Positions 1-11,564 of a stretch of DNA of 64,000 bases are shown here, piece by piece (the stretch's first letter is position 1; every line of letters begins with the position of its first letter). Both the position numbers and the translations under genes were made by a program. The stretch is from Neolentinus lepideus HHB14362 ss-1 (Eukaryota; Basidiomycota; Agaricomycetes; Gloeophyllales; Gloeophyllaceae), in the NCBI GenBank assembly GCA_001632425.1, contig KV425559.1, positions 355,609-419,608 on the forward strand, given 5' to 3'. The notes below the pieces were generated by a model. It had not been told where the DNA came from. It worked only from the letters and a program-made list of their open reading frames with translations, and made no database searches.

Positions 1-434
1 ATGATATTCAACCCTAGAATTGCTTGAAATTTTTCTTCACACAATGTCCGAATGCGGCTCCACACCGTGGTTGAGATGATTCAGATAGCTTCCCGGCCGC
101 AGGAGACAGACTGAAGCTTCATAGAATAGATGCAAGTGTTGGTAACTGAGAAAGGATCTCCACCGAGTCCAGTCAAAGCTGCAACACCCACTGGTCGGTG
201 GGTGCAAGCCAGCGAGACGTCCAGGTCGGAGACTTCCCTGGAGAAGCGTCAGTGTTCACAGAAGCAGCAGCTCTTGTTTCGCCTCAGCTCTCAAGACATC
301 GTCCGCCAGAAACAGTACAAAAGTACAATAGCAACGCTTGTGGGACGACCACAATAGTGTCGAGAAAGACAGAGACGCATTGTGACCGTTTTGAGACGGA
401 AGCGAGCCACATTGTCCGTCGGCACGCAGCAACA
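1..434. other. Upstream region of SWC5; no gene seen
   Basis: No convincing coding sequence or RNA gene was recognised here. Open frames in this stretch run into the SWC5 gene but lack family features, so this is best read as promoter and 5'UTR of the gene starting at 435. Confidence 0.4.
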
Positions 435-1403
435 ATGATGCCGCCTCTCGTCGACCATCGCGATTCTGATTCAGAGGATGATGCGGACTACGTCCCGCCT
501 GCGGACGATGGTTCTTCTTCAGATGATGAAGAACAGGAGCAAAAGACCAAAATCGACGCCGAGCGCAGGGCGGCAGTAACAGAGGAGGAAAAGGAGGCCC
601 AGAAACGGTGCGTCCACCCTCGAGCCGCGGTAATTTACTTCATATAACGTCTCTATTGTAATACAGAGCAAGGGATGCAGCATGGGCGAGTTTCCAAGCA
701 TCCTTATCATCCACAGCTGCTTCAACTTCGGGCGCTCATGAACCTTCTAAGATGGTGAAAATAGAGAAGCGGTATAGGTTCGCGGGAGAGGACGTCGTGT
801 TTGTGAATCTCATTTTGCTCACGTTGCAATGGCGTGCTGACTCCAGTTTTGCTTGCATAATGCAGGGAAGTGCAGGAGGTACCTGAGGACTCAGACGAAG
901 CGAGGAAGTGGCCTCGATGGCAGCCCGCAAATTCCCAACCAGCTCCCTTACCTCCTGCCTCTGCTCCAGCAGCAACATCTACGCAATCCGTTGAGAACTC
1001 GCCCAAACCACACGGCCCCGCTCCTGCGCACATCTCAGAATCGTCGACCGCACATACATCCACCTCACCCTCCTTTTCCACCCCCTCTGCAAGCATTACT
1101 CCCCCTCCAACTCCTGCGACTTCTACCTCGAGATCTCCCGCCCGCAGACCAGGCCCACGCAAGCCCAAGACAATCCTCAACTCCCTCCCCTCCTCGCAAA
1201 AGCCCAAGAAGCTCACCACGCTCGACAAGTCCGCCATGGACTGGCAGGCTGCCAACGCGCAAGATCAGGCTCTCAAGGATGAGCTGGAAGCCAACAGAAG
1301 AGGAGGTGGGTATTTGGAGAAGGTTGAGTTCCTCCAGCGCGTGGATGAGAGGAGGGATGCGGTCATGGAAGCAGGACGAGCTGGTAAGAGAAGGAAGCTA
1401 TGA
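435..1403 (+). CDS. SWC5: SWR1-complex subunit SWC5 (BCNT/CFDP1 family)
   Basis: Subunit of the SWR1 chromatin remodeller that exchanges H2A for H2A.Z in the nucleus (family knowledge). Three exons fit: 435-607, 667-798 and 866-1403, giving 280 residues. The N-terminal third is very acidic (runs of Asp/Glu near residues 10-40), as expected for the histone-binding part. Exon 2 carries an AWASF-type segment followed by a basic stretch (KIEKRYRFAGED), and the middle is Pro/Ser/Thr rich. The C-terminal 80 residues are the diagnostic BCNT-C domain, with KKLTTLDKSAMDW and then GGGYLEKVEFLQRVDERR before a basic tail. Both introns have GT..AG ends and keep the frame. Of two adjacent ATGs at 435 and 438, the first is used here; either is possible. 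Confidence 0.9.
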
Positions 1404-1863
1404 GTGCGGTCAGTTTGTGTCTTGGCTAATTAATCTTGTTAATGATGTTATATTTTTGGTGTAATAGTGTATGTCGTGCACGTGTTTCTGGTGCGCACTA
1501 GTCTCGTAAAGTCTATCTACTCGTGCTTTGTTGCTGAATGACTGAGTTCCGTTTCGAGCTGGCGGAAGTCGCGCCTTTGCACTTTAACGTTAACCTTCAC
1601 GATTGGCAGGTCATTAGACATTAAAATATGGAGGAGCACGGAGGATCATATTTGTTTCGCGCCTCTGTGCCCTTCTCGGGGAAGTCTCTCGTCGTGGAAG
1701 TTCCTGCACCTTGGGCAAGACAACTCAGGCATGGGTCATTGGCTAGAAGATATACAGTGTGATACACGGTTTGGTGCAAAGTCAGGTACACATGCACTAA
1801 TACCACAACATGCATGAAGGTTCACAGCACTCTGGACTGATTTGAAACGAACAGATATGGTCT
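1404..1863. other. Intergenic, 3' ends of two converging genes
   Basis: Lies between the stop of SWC5 and the 3' end of the minus-strand MYND relic. No coding potential was recognised. It should hold the two 3'UTRs, but no clear poly(A) signal was assigned. Confidence 0.4.
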
Positions 1864-3870
1864 TCAATCTGTCTTGCAGACGCTCTCGTGAGTGGACCAA
1901 TGCGACTTCTGATAACCGGCGTCACAATACATGCACAACTGTCAACTAACCGCGTCAAAGAATGTTAGCCAGACTCATCTGGCTTTGCCGCACCCACCAC
2001 ACTTCCTTGGCACCGCACTTGGGTTGCCGCACCACGAGCACTGGTATAAGCTTACATTATTGACGTTGACCTTCACCTGAGGATGCGGCTCGTTTGCGTT
2101 CAGATGGACGTCTACAAGCCACGCAGCCAAGTCGTGCTTCCGCTGCTCCTCCGAAAGTTTGCTAAGATCGTGGTCCTCAATGGCCGCGTCGAAGCGGCGG
2201 ATGATGGCAGACCGCTCGGCCGGGGCAAGGATATAAAGCGAGAGAACGGTGCTCCTGGTCAGGCACATCAGGGTGTTGGGGCTCGGGGTAGCCGTAGAAC
2301 ACGCCGATTCCTCCGCAAGTTAAACCTTCTTCAGGCTATCCTGGAACACAGGTAAGACGACTCCTTTCAGCGGAACAGATCTGGAAAGAGGGAGAGCCCA
2401 GACACGTTTGGCTCGGGCGACATGTCAAGTCCCTTCGAGATCAGCGTCAATATGATGTCCCAAATCAGCGTATTCTTTATGTGCCGCTAGTCTGGCGGCG
2501 CATTTTTTTATGAAGGTCTTCGCTCGTCAGAAAAGCAGTGCCTGTCTCCCTTTTACGATAGGCGTCGTACTCTCCCTGACTCGTCAGTACATTCGTTCTG
2601 AGCTCATCAGCATGATCTGATGAAGCAACGCAAATCGGACGAAAGGCGTTGTCTGCTTGGCTTTGAGTCCTTTCTGCAACTTCAAATGCCGCAGGCCGAC
2701 ACTGAGGTCCATGGTCGCTCTGATGAGGGTATAATGGGAGTCAGCAGCGCAAGCGTTGCGCTTGATAGCCTGTTTCGCCGGGTCATCGACTCCAGGATGG
2801 TGCTGCTTGATGATGAGTATCTAAGCTCAACAATATCCGCAAGATCCGAGTTGCCCTCGCTCCGCAATGCCGTGGCACAGTGCGGCAGCGGTTAGACTAC
2901 TTGGTATAAGGCAAGCCAACATCAATCGGCACAGGTTTGCCCATCGTCAGTCTGGAACGCGCCACCCGCCATGCATAACTCTGTTGTCGTGACGATGCGG
3001 CCGACGATCTTCTGGCTTGTGGAAATCGTGGTCCTGAGCGTTCTGCGCTATCGCCTGAGTGTGGTCACGAATAGAGTGCACGGTGAGATAGGCGTCGCAC
3101 GGCTCGGGGCCGTAGCGCATCAGAATATTATCGAGGTGGCCCGGGAAGCCGCGTTGGAGGCATTCCACCATCTTGCGCGAGTCGTGGTCCCGCTGATCCT
3201 CTTCCGCAAACTCGTGATGGTACCGAGTGAGACTCCTAACGCCCTGGCAGTGGACGTTGATGTCCTTGGACCACAAGGTTGCAGCGAGGAAACTCAGAGG
3301 GGGATGGAAGTCTCTTCAGCAGCGAAGGGTGCCTCCGCTCAGTCGACCGACTGTGTGCGAAATGAGGGAGTAAGAAGCCGTTGGTTTCTTCAGTTCGGCA
3401 CTAGAAGAAAATCGATTGTCTCAGATATTTGGCTCGGGTGGATCTCGACAGCTTCTCTAATGGCGTGGCATATGGTGACTACGGAGCGGCGGAGAGCTCT
3501 GCCACTTTCGAGTTGTTGGGATGGTCATGCAGAATCGAGGTCTTCTTCACGATTTCCACTCGTCTCTCCGCCGCCATGGTGCGTGATGGTTAACAGAGCG
3601 CCCAGCACCATATGCCGGCAGCTGTCATTGTGCAGAAGGAGACTGAGCTTCGCGAAGAAACCTGGCCGTGGGTGTGTCGATGTGGTTATGTACAATGGTA
3701 AAAGCATGGGCATAAAGCGTACCTGCTTTGGAGAGTTTGTCACGCCAAATAGAGTCAGCGCACATTTCGGCAAGGATTCCGACAAGGCCCTTTCGTATCG
3801 CCGTGACTCTCATATGCATTCTCCAGTCGGCGATAAATGCCGTCGAGATCGGCGTGAACGCGCTTTAAAC
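1864..3870 (-). pseudogene. Decayed MYND-finger protein gene, copy 1
   Basis: A family of large agaricomycete proteins has armadillo/TPR-like repeats and a C-terminal MYND zinc finger. Pieces of such a protein occur here in the right order on the minus strand but in different frames. Near 3819-3625 is a GILAEMCADS...RDKLSKAG block. Near 3640-3530 is the LTITHHGGGE block, which shifts by one base into a VEIVKKTSILHDHP segment. 3276-2947 holds RYHHEFAEEDQRDHD and FPGHLDNILMRYGP, and 2867-2680 holds GNSDLADIVELRYS. 2268-1975 holds an acidic segment and the first half of the finger (CSWCGNPSA, CGGCGKAR). An intron then leads to the second half (YCDAGYQKSHW..H...C), ending with TGA at 1864-1866, where one finger cysteine is Tyr. 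The repeated frame changes point to a pseudogene. The 5' end is not fixed and partial expression cannot be excluded. Confidence 0.7.
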
Positions 3871-4273
3871 CACTTCGTGTCGTGAGTGCTGAGCGTAACG
3901 CGTTGCACGCGTTTCAGCCGCACAATGACATGTAGAATACAAGCCTGGTAGTTTGAAGTAATCGCATATTATGTTGACCATCACGTATGTCTCTCTTCGT
4001 CCTTCCTGGTCCTGGCATGATGATAGATCTAGAGAGCATGTACCGGTAAACCTTGAGGAAGGACTTCAAAGAACATGCCGTACAAAGCTCAATTAGCAGT
4101 ACTAAAGATAGTCTGGACCTGCAGGACGCGTCGTGCGCGTTCAATTGGGATGGCTGCACAGATCAGTTGCGGGGTGCTTACAGTGAATTGCGTGTGCATC
4201 GACGAAGCATGTGGCTGACACATCAAGAGTATTCAAGATATGAGGTTGTCCAAGGTTCTCATCGTCCGCTCTA

Positions 4274-5886
4274 CTATAATGCTTCTGTCGCGTCTACCTC
4301 TACCCGCTCGACAATACCGTGACCCAGCTTCTGCTCGATCTTGCTAACCCCTTTCTGCGCTTTCACTAGGCCAAATCCGAAGCTGATACCTCCACTCAGA
4401 GATCGTTCCTCTCCTCGCTGGCCACCTTTATTGAACTCGTCCACCAGCTTACACAGTCCCTCCTCAGTGGTCCACACCCCGGTGTACCCCAAGCCACCCT
4501 TCTCCGGAGACAACCGTGCACGCGAGTCGTCGAAGATGAGGTGCACCATGGTTAGCGCGAACATCGCCGGTTGAAGGTTGACAAGGTCACCACCAATCGC
4601 TGGGAGCAGTGAGCCGACCATCCGGGATATCGACGAAGATGAGGAGAGTAAGAACATGCGCATAGTGTAATAGGCCTCGAATATATGTGCTAACAGCAAC
4701 ATCGCCGTGGGCGAGAACAGGGGGAATTTCACCTCTCCATCTGTCAGCGTCGAGAGTGCACGATATACATCTCCATACGTGACAGGCGGACCAGGATCGC
4801 TGATTGCGAATGCCTGCCCGCTGACGTCCGGTCTTGCGCCGCGGATGCTCTCAATCAGACGCTGCTCGTAGTTCAGGTGCGCAAGGGAGCCATTCTCGAC
4901 GTATGTGAAATTCTGGAGAATGTGTCCGATCCATGTGGGGTTGTCTTTCCGGACGAGGTACGCACCGCAGAGCATGTCACCGCCAGGCCCATATATGCCG
5001 TTGCCTGGGCGCACGCAGCCTGTTTTAAGCACGCCCTCACCAGAGGGAGTGCCGTTCGCACGGCGGACGAGCAGCTCTGCGTCGCGTTTCGTCACGGCGT
5101 AATTAGAGAAAAAGTGGTCGTGGTGCTTGGGGATGATGTTGTCATCATCATTAAGCACTTGAACGAAGTATTGGGGCTCCTTTTCCCATGGCCAGAGCCA
5201 GAACCGACTCCGTCGCACGGTGATGGAGCCAGAAGAGGTGTACACAAGGACATTGGCTCCAATAGCCAGCGCAGCATTGATGACATTCTCTGTTCCGTTG
5301 ACGTTAACGACAGCAGACTTCGGAACGAGCGACGGGTGCCGTTCGTAGAAGCGGATGCTGGATGCCGTGTGGAAGATGGTTACTTCGGGTTGCGGGCCAT
5401 CCACCTTCGGCCAGGGCGCTTTGAACGCTTCTAAGACCGAAGATGCGTCTGTAATATCAACTTTTCGGAAATCAACGTCTCGAGCAGTACCGCTTGTCAA
5501 ATCGGGACGCGTTGGGGCACGTATATCCAGCACTCTGATGCGTCGTGGATCCTCCCCGCGCTGCAGTAGATGTACGACGATCCAGCCACCCAAAAATCCC
5601 GCCTTTCAGTGAAATGTATTAGATGATGCTGCATGTATTCATGTTGAATTCGACGTACACCTCCCACTACTATATACCTCCTTCCTGTCTTGGGCGGTAA
5701 ATGATCCACGACAGATTTTGGCTCTCTAGCCAGTCGCGCCTCGACTTCTCGTGCCGATGCTGCTGTTATTCTCCGTGGATTGAAAGTAGTAGCTTCCGGT
5801 GATAGTTGCATGAGCTTGCGGTCATTGCTCTTGATGTAGAGAATAAGCAGCAGTACCAGCGCCCCAAGGATCGAGAACCAGATCAT
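4274..5886 (-). CDS. Membrane-anchored 3-beta-HSD/sterol-4-carboxylate dehydrogenase-like SDR
   Basis: NAD(P)-dependent extended short-chain dehydrogenase of the 3-beta-hydroxysteroid dehydrogenase/ERG26 type, which oxidises sterol C3 hydroxyls in the ER (family inference). Two exons: 5659-5886 and 4274-5602 (intron donor gtacgt, phase 0), 518 residues. Residues 1-20 form one hydrophobic helix (FSILGALVLLLILYI), so the protein is probably ER anchored. The intron falls inside the Rossmann motif, which reads VVGGAGFLGGW once spliced. The catalytic YxxxK is YAVTK (Tyr244, Lys248), with an upstream VYTSSGS serine motif. It is longer than yeast Erg26 because of the N-terminal anchor and a C-terminal extension, so a paralog acting on another sterol or terpenoid is possible. 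It is transcribed away from the methyltransferase at 6269, with 382 bases between the starts. Confidence 0.85.
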
Positions 5887-6268
5887 TGTACCACGATAGC
5901 GCAGCTACTCAATACCTTTTCTTCCGTGCAGTAGTCGATCCAGCCCACTGTTAGAACCGATCCGAATGGTAGGATTGCCAGTTTCGAACCGGTATTGGGA
6001 GTGGGACGAGAAGAGCAGTACGGCTGTCTCTTTCTTCGGCATCATCATAATAGATCCGGAGCTTTTTTCTAGTACACAGTCAAGCTCAAGCTTAACGGAA
6101 GTCGCCACATACCAGCACTAGCCCGTCTTGGATAACTAGCACTGTGAGTTCTTCCTAAGTCCGGAAATCAGATATCACTAGTCCTAGTAACTTGATACGC
6201 CCCGGGCCCTCCTAAACAAGACTTATTGGGCGAGCCATTGTCTTGATTCGGACAGTACGGTGTCGAGG
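5887..6268. promoter_or_regulatory. Divergent promoter between the SDR and MePCE-like genes
   Basis: These 382 bases separate two start codons facing away from each other and must hold both promoters. No clear TATA box was seen. A short open frame on the minus strand (5905-6108) has no family features and is ignored. Confidence 0.5.
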
Positions 6269-7386
6269 ATGTCGATTATCACCAATACGAACATTCCGGT
6301 CCATGGCAATTATCACGGGTAACAAACCCGATCTTCGTCTACTGACCATAACTATTAAGTCTTGAGCTGTTTTAGATACTACTCTAAACGGTCGTCAAGT
6401 GCGGACCCTAGGCTGGCACTGCTTCCACCTTCGATATTTGAAGGTAAACGTGTCCTTGACATAGGATGCAACGAAGGATGGGTGACGTGTGAGATAGGTC
6501 CGTATCGTATGTATAGTCCACATAATCGGACGCGTCTAAAGGAAATACTGACAGCGCAAAGATGCGGTGCTACTAAAGTCGTTGGCGTCGACATCGACGA
6601 TGCACTCATCCGGGCTGCATGGAAACGTCGGCGCACAGTCTGGAGTCTTGAAGCCCATCCTGAAGAGTCCTCGGATAAGAAGAAAAGAAAACGTGATGCA
6701 GAAGACGTGCGTCCAAGTGTCAGCATGAGACACGATTATTTTCCCGCATCCTGCGAACATATGTTTGGTCCCCTGCCAGTACCCCCGTTTCAGGCCACGG
6801 AATCGCACAACTTCCCGCACAACTTGTCGTTTCGCACAGCTGACTGGGTTGAACAAGATATACCGGAAGATGCGGAAGGATATGACGTGATATTAGCGTG
6901 TGTGTCCATGTCTCTCCGACAAGCTCTTATTGACTTGGAATCGCGTCTTAGGTTTTCCATTACAAAGTGGATACATTTGAACGGCGGTGACAGTGCTGTG
7001 CTGAGGTTCTTCAAACGCGTCTTCACGTCACTCAAATCCGGAGGGTCCTTCATTCTGGAACCACAGCCATGGGACACGTATGGTAAGGCAAAGCGCATGC
7101 ATCCAGTCAGTCTTCAATTATTTTGTAATGTTGTTCGTGCCTGAGTTACATTCATTGCCACATCAGACGCTGAAGGAAACTGCAAAGTCATTGCAACTAC
7201 GACCGGACAACTTCGAAGCCGAGTTGAAGAAGATTGGCTTCACCGGCGCGCGACATCTTGGTCTTGCTGGTGAAGGAGGTGAGTCGCATTACTAATATTA
7301 TCGAGGGTCGAATGTGACCGCCCATGTGTCCGGCTGTAATATACACAGGCTTCAAGCGCCCTGTAGATCTTTACGTGAAACCGTGA
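6269..7386 (+). CDS. Bin3/MePCE-type RNA methyltransferase
   Basis: SAM-dependent methyltransferase of the Bin3 family, whose animal members (MePCE) put a methyl cap on the 5' gamma-phosphate of 7SK and U6 RNA. Four exons: 6269-6318, 6376-7105, 7167-7278 and 7349-7386, 309 residues. The short first exon is supported because splicing restores the family N-terminus HGNYHGYYSKR...DPRLALL. SAM motif I is VLDIGCNEGWVT near residue 43, followed by VVGVDID. Between them and the Bin3 core is a basic insert with DKKKRKR. The core then has NGGD and the SFILEPQPWDTY signature, and the C-terminus is FKRPVDLYVKP. All introns are GT..AG and keep the frame. Target RNA in fungi is not settled; U6 or another Pol III transcript is an inference. 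Confidence 0.9.
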
Positions 7387-7624
7387 GGCTAGGAGGGTAC
7401 ACTGCAACGACAGAATAATATAAAATGCGTTGCAGAACTCTTAATATATACGTTCAAGGATGGATCTTCGTGTGGTGGTCCTCCGGCGCGTGTGGGATAA
7501 TGAGACGCGTTGCGTCGCGGTCGTGGAAAAGATTTAGACCCCGGAGTTAAGTTAGCATCGAAAGGCTCTCTTACTTTGCTTGACTTCTGTGCCAACCACT
7601 AGCTTCGACACTAACTCGAGCGTT

Positions 7625-8827
7625 ATGCCAGTGCCTGGGAAAGCAAAGTCAAAGTCGAAGGTAAAAGCGACACGTCCCATATCACTCGCGCCGTCAGCGC
7701 AATGAGAGGGATTTGTAGGTGATATTGATTCAATCTATCAGCCTATATCAGACTTGAGATAGACGAGCATGGTACTAGTAGTATAAACTCGTCTATCTCA
7801 AGTCTGATATAGGCTGCGAATATCCTGCAGATTTTACACCACGGAGTGGCTTGGACTCTTGGAGCGCGTTCATGCCAATTTCGAAGATTTCTCGGAGACT
7901 GAACAAGGCGTACGACCACTACTCGGACCAGGAGAGAGTTCTCGGTGGGATCATTGGCATTTTTACCAAATTTGCACGAATGCTCCACGGGACAAGCTCT
8001 TCAGAGAAGGTACTACCCGCATCGATGCTTGGTGGCCATTGACACCGTAGCTTAGGCTTCCTGCCTAAGCTAGTACTCTCCTCTACAATGATGCATACCG
8101 GCGCATGGCAGTAAGAGCGTCATCTACTGTCACACACCTCAGCAGTGGGGAGACACGAGTGGAGATCGCGAAAAAGACTCCGGCCTTACTGGAGATCATT
8201 CACGAAACCCCCAAGGACCCGGAAGTGATGGAACTAGCTATTGTCGTCTTTGCCATGCCATTGGCACCGTGGTGGACACTGAAAATCCACCTGACCCAGA
8301 GATCATCAGATACGTCCACCACGTCCTGCGGACTAGTCGCGGAATTGAAGAAGCCGAGTGCATCCCACTATCTGAACTCTCACACAGTCGACTTTGTGCC
8401 GCTACTAAGACCACGGAGGATTCGAGCCATCGGTCTCTTTCCTCGTCGCGCTTCGATACAAAGACATGAATAACCGCTACCAGGGGCTAGGTGGGCTGAT
8501 TCGGTACCATTACGAAACGGCGGAGGCAGACCAGCGGAAAAGTGACCTGCGCATGCTAGTTGCTTGGCTAGACGACCTCCACACTGACGAGCAGGAGACA
8601 CACCTGCGAGGGTGCTCGCAAGATGAACATGAGCTTATATTGGCGCTCCCAGTGCGGCAATCAGAGCACTATGCTACACAAGTGAAGTCATGTAACAAAG
8701 CCAGGTTAGTTCAACGAATATTTGTATGACCTCGCAGTATCCGGACAGGGCCGCTCGGCGATATTGCGATGCGAATTGTCAGAAGTTTTATTGGGCCACA
8801 CATAAGAACGTTTACAAGGCATCCTGA
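7625..8827 (+). pseudogene. Decayed and internally deleted MYND-finger gene, copy 2
   Basis: Second relic of the family at 1864-3870, on the opposite strand. A basic start (MPVPGKAKSKSK, ATG at 7625) is followed by an intron-like GT. Coding blocks in family order are: 7820-8047, WLGLLERVHANFEDFSE and ICTNAPRDKLFREG, with a frame change at its end; 8105-8470, TVTHLSSGETRVEIAKKTPALLE and then VGTVVDTENPPDPE-like sequence in another frame; and 8466-8600, RYHYETAEADQRKSD joined directly to a WLDDLH block that normally lies several hundred residues downstream. So the middle TPR-like part is missing. The finger is broken by frame changes (QCGNQS, CNKAR), and its second half, RYCDANCQKFYWATHK, ends at the TGA at 8825-8827. 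A perfect inverted repeat lies inside the gene near its 5' end. Confidence 0.7.
7739..7816. repeat. Perfect 29-bp inverted repeat (hairpin) in the MYND relic
   Basis: Bases 7739-7767 and 7788-7816 are exact reverse complements, separated by a 20-base loop. The arm begins CAGCCTATATCAGACTTG. It lies between the first exon and the first conserved block of the copy 2 MYND relic. It could be a small foldback element or the product of a local inverted duplication. Confidence 0.9.
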
Positions 8828-9049
8828 ACGCTGAGAAATATCGATTTTCATCCAAGCGCCGCGATGCGGTGGCTAGTTATATATCTTTAGGGTTTAGCTT
8901 TACCTCTGTGAACTCATCTGTGTATCATACTACTGCTCATCTTGCATCTTGACCATTGCCTAACGAACGTGATTAATAACATCTGAATTCAGAGGTGTCT
9001 AAGACTACAGGTTACAGGTGCATTCAGCTCCTTATAGTTACGGATCTTC

Positions 9050-10662
9050 TTAGGGCTTCACTGCGATCTTCACCGCTCCCCGGTTCTCCATCTTCTCGAG
9101 GACCTTCTGCCACTCGTCCAGCCTCAAAACGTCAGTCACCTACAATGGAACTCAGTAATCGAGATAGCAAGATGTGCCAGTAAGTCACTTACTATCCCTT
9201 TCGTCTTGATCTTGCCGCTTTCTAGATAGGCTACGGCCCTAGGGAAACAGTACGTCTGCGCGAAGGACCCGATGATCTAGAGACTCAATTAATTTCGGTG
9301 ACTTCTTTTTAATGCAGAAACAGGGAAGTTCTTACGTTGATCTCGTCACCGAATATCTTAGACGGTGCCCAGTGAACGAGGGCTGACTCGTCGTATACAC
9401 CGTAGATGAGCAATGTCCCTCCGCGACGCACGTAGTTGATCGCGTCGTTGGCTATTTTCTCCGTACCAGTCGCTTCAACCTAGTCCTCCTTAATTATCAC
9501 ACACCACTCTACAATTGCTGCAATGCTTACCACAACATCAAACCCATGCGGATAATCTTTCTTCAACTGCTCCCACTGTGCTTCGGGATTCTTCCTGTCA
9601 AGCTCGACATACTCATCCGCCGCCTCCAATTGTCTAGCAATCTCGGTCTTCGGGCCCTTGGGTGCAGCAATGACCACTTTGTGTGCTCCGTTGATCTTCA
9701 GCAGCTGCGCTAGGACCAAGCCAGTCGGACCAGCGCCGATGAGCAGAACGTCGACGCCGACCGGTGCGTTGAGTTTGTCCATGCCGTGCACAGCGCAGGC
9801 GGTGGGCTCGACAAGGACGGCTTCTTCGTCGGTGAGGTTTTTAATCTTGTATACCTTCTTGACGTCGCTGTTGGGTTGACGTCAGAAGACATGGAATGTG
9901 TGGGGACGGGGAGGCTGACAAGGCGATGTATTCCGCGAAGCCGCCGGCGACGTGTATGCCGCGGCCTTGATAGTTCTCGCAGAGGACGTGCTGACCTCGT
10001 CGGCAATAGAAGCACTTTTCACACTGGAAGAAAAGAAAAGACATTGTCAGTCGTAAGTCTAAAGGAAATTATTCGGACGGACGAGTATGGATGGGTCTGC
10101 CACGCATCGATCTCCGACTGAGAAGTTCTTGACATCCTTCCCCACAGCAGCGATAGAACCCTACTCGGCATAAATGGGAGTGTGCTTTTGATTGTCATGC
10201 CATGCTCACGGTGATCTCATGTCCAGGGATGAGCTGGCAAGTACTCCTATGTGAGTGTTCCGGTATGTGATCCACACAATCGAGGACGTACAGGGAACTG
10301 GGCACCAAACTCTCCGACGTGGACGTGCCCGTCAGTCCCGCAAACGCCTCTCGAGATAAGTCAGCCCTAAATGATTTCCCCTCACTCATGATTTGAATCA
10401 CTCACCACAGCATGCAACTATATGATCATTGCGCTTCAATGAGTTCCACAGTGACTATGCTGTGGATGATCGTGTCTCTTACCCTTCACCAGGACTTGGT
10501 CATCTGCAATCTGGGGCACAGGCACTTGTTTGACGCTGAACTGCTTCGGCTGTGATGGCAAGCAAGATGTATGAACTCAACGCACATCGAATTAAGTGGA
10601 TGCGGAGCAGCAGAACATACCGCATCGTAGTACAACGCGTTCATCGTCATCGCGGAGGCCAT
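9050..10662 (-). CDS. Zinc-dependent alcohol/polyol dehydrogenase (MDR family), 11-exon paralog
   Basis: Medium-chain NAD(P)-dependent dehydrogenase, closest in feel to fungal arabinitol/sorbitol dehydrogenases; the substrate is not decided by sequence. Exons from the start: 10621-10662, 10483-10549, 10406-10417 (12 bases), 10292-10347, 10210-10233, 10083-10160, 9920-10023, 9531-9867, 9336-9479, 9193-9276 and 9050-9139, giving 345 residues. Catalytic-zinc motifs are CGVCGTD near residue 41 and GHE. The structural zinc site is C-x2-C-x2-C-x7-C starting at Cys94. The Rossmann motif is GAGPTG near residue 172. A second in-frame ATG lies at 10644, so the start may be six codons later. A paralog lies at 48565-50025; shared exons have identical lengths, and three introns are unique to this copy. 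Confidence 0.9.
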
Positions 10663-11564
10663 TTCGTCGAGTTCGAAGTGGCTGGCTCGAAGAGCTACTC
10701 AGGTGGATGTGGTAAGTTATCAGACTGGATCGCAGACAGGAGATGCTTAAGAGAATCGATGTAAGAGCGGGGTAATATCACTCGAATGTTCTGCGGGGTA
10801 TCCGATTGATATCCGAGATATGTCCAATCATAACACAGGAGACCATCCTGCGATAAGCTCTCACCTGTTTAAGACATTGTCGAATTTAGTCAATCTATTC
10901 TAAGTATCATTAATAACAACGTTCGCTTCTTCGAATTCAAAGCTTCACGATTGATCCCCAAGGACGCTTGCAACAGCTCGGCACTGAGACGCCCAACTAT
11001 TAACCGCCGTACACCCCGTAGCCCGGAATGCGATTTCTGTGCAAGCTGGCGACAAAACGATAGACATTTTTCAGTCAACGATATCCTTCCCGGTAAGATG
11101 AAAACTCGTGTACCACCACCATCCGGAGCACTCGAAAACATGTATGGTTTTGTCGCTAGCTGGACAGCAGCAAAAACATGTTTGAAGGTTATATACCATA
11201 ACAATTTTGAATGTTTTTGATAGTCATAGGTATCTGGGAAAGAGATAGGTGCAGCTGCAATATTGGTTCTGGACCTCTCGGTTAGCCTTTCATTTTTACC
11301 TCATAAGGGTTTATCTGGCACCACACGTATCTGGTTGCTCCCTGTTGCCATATCGTATAGCCACGATCTGCGATCGCAGATCGAGGGCTCCGATCTTCAC
11401 CGAGTTGGAAATGATAAATAAGAATAATATTCATTATGTACCCAGCTTTCGTCTTGCCTGGCGGCTGTTTACTCCCTCTTCGTTAGTTCGTTAGAAGAAA
11501 GCTCAAGGTGAAACGAATCCGAAATCTGGCGCATTAGGAACTGAAACTATCGACCAAACCCAAG
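10663..11564. other. Intergenic between dehydrogenase and RBR gene
   Basis: About 0.9 kb holding the promoters of two genes transcribed apart. Overlapping open frames on both strands around 10890-11220 show no recognised domain and are probably chance frames. No repeat or RNA gene was recognised. Confidence 0.4.

Noticed and set aside
5905..6108. Possible tRNA B-box (GGTTCGAAAC) in the divergent promoter
   Set aside because: No A-box at the right distance and no cloverleaf could be drawn.
10890..11220. Overlapping 104- and 89-codon frames on opposite strands
   Set aside because: Mutually overlapping frames without motifs are expected by chance in an intergenic region.
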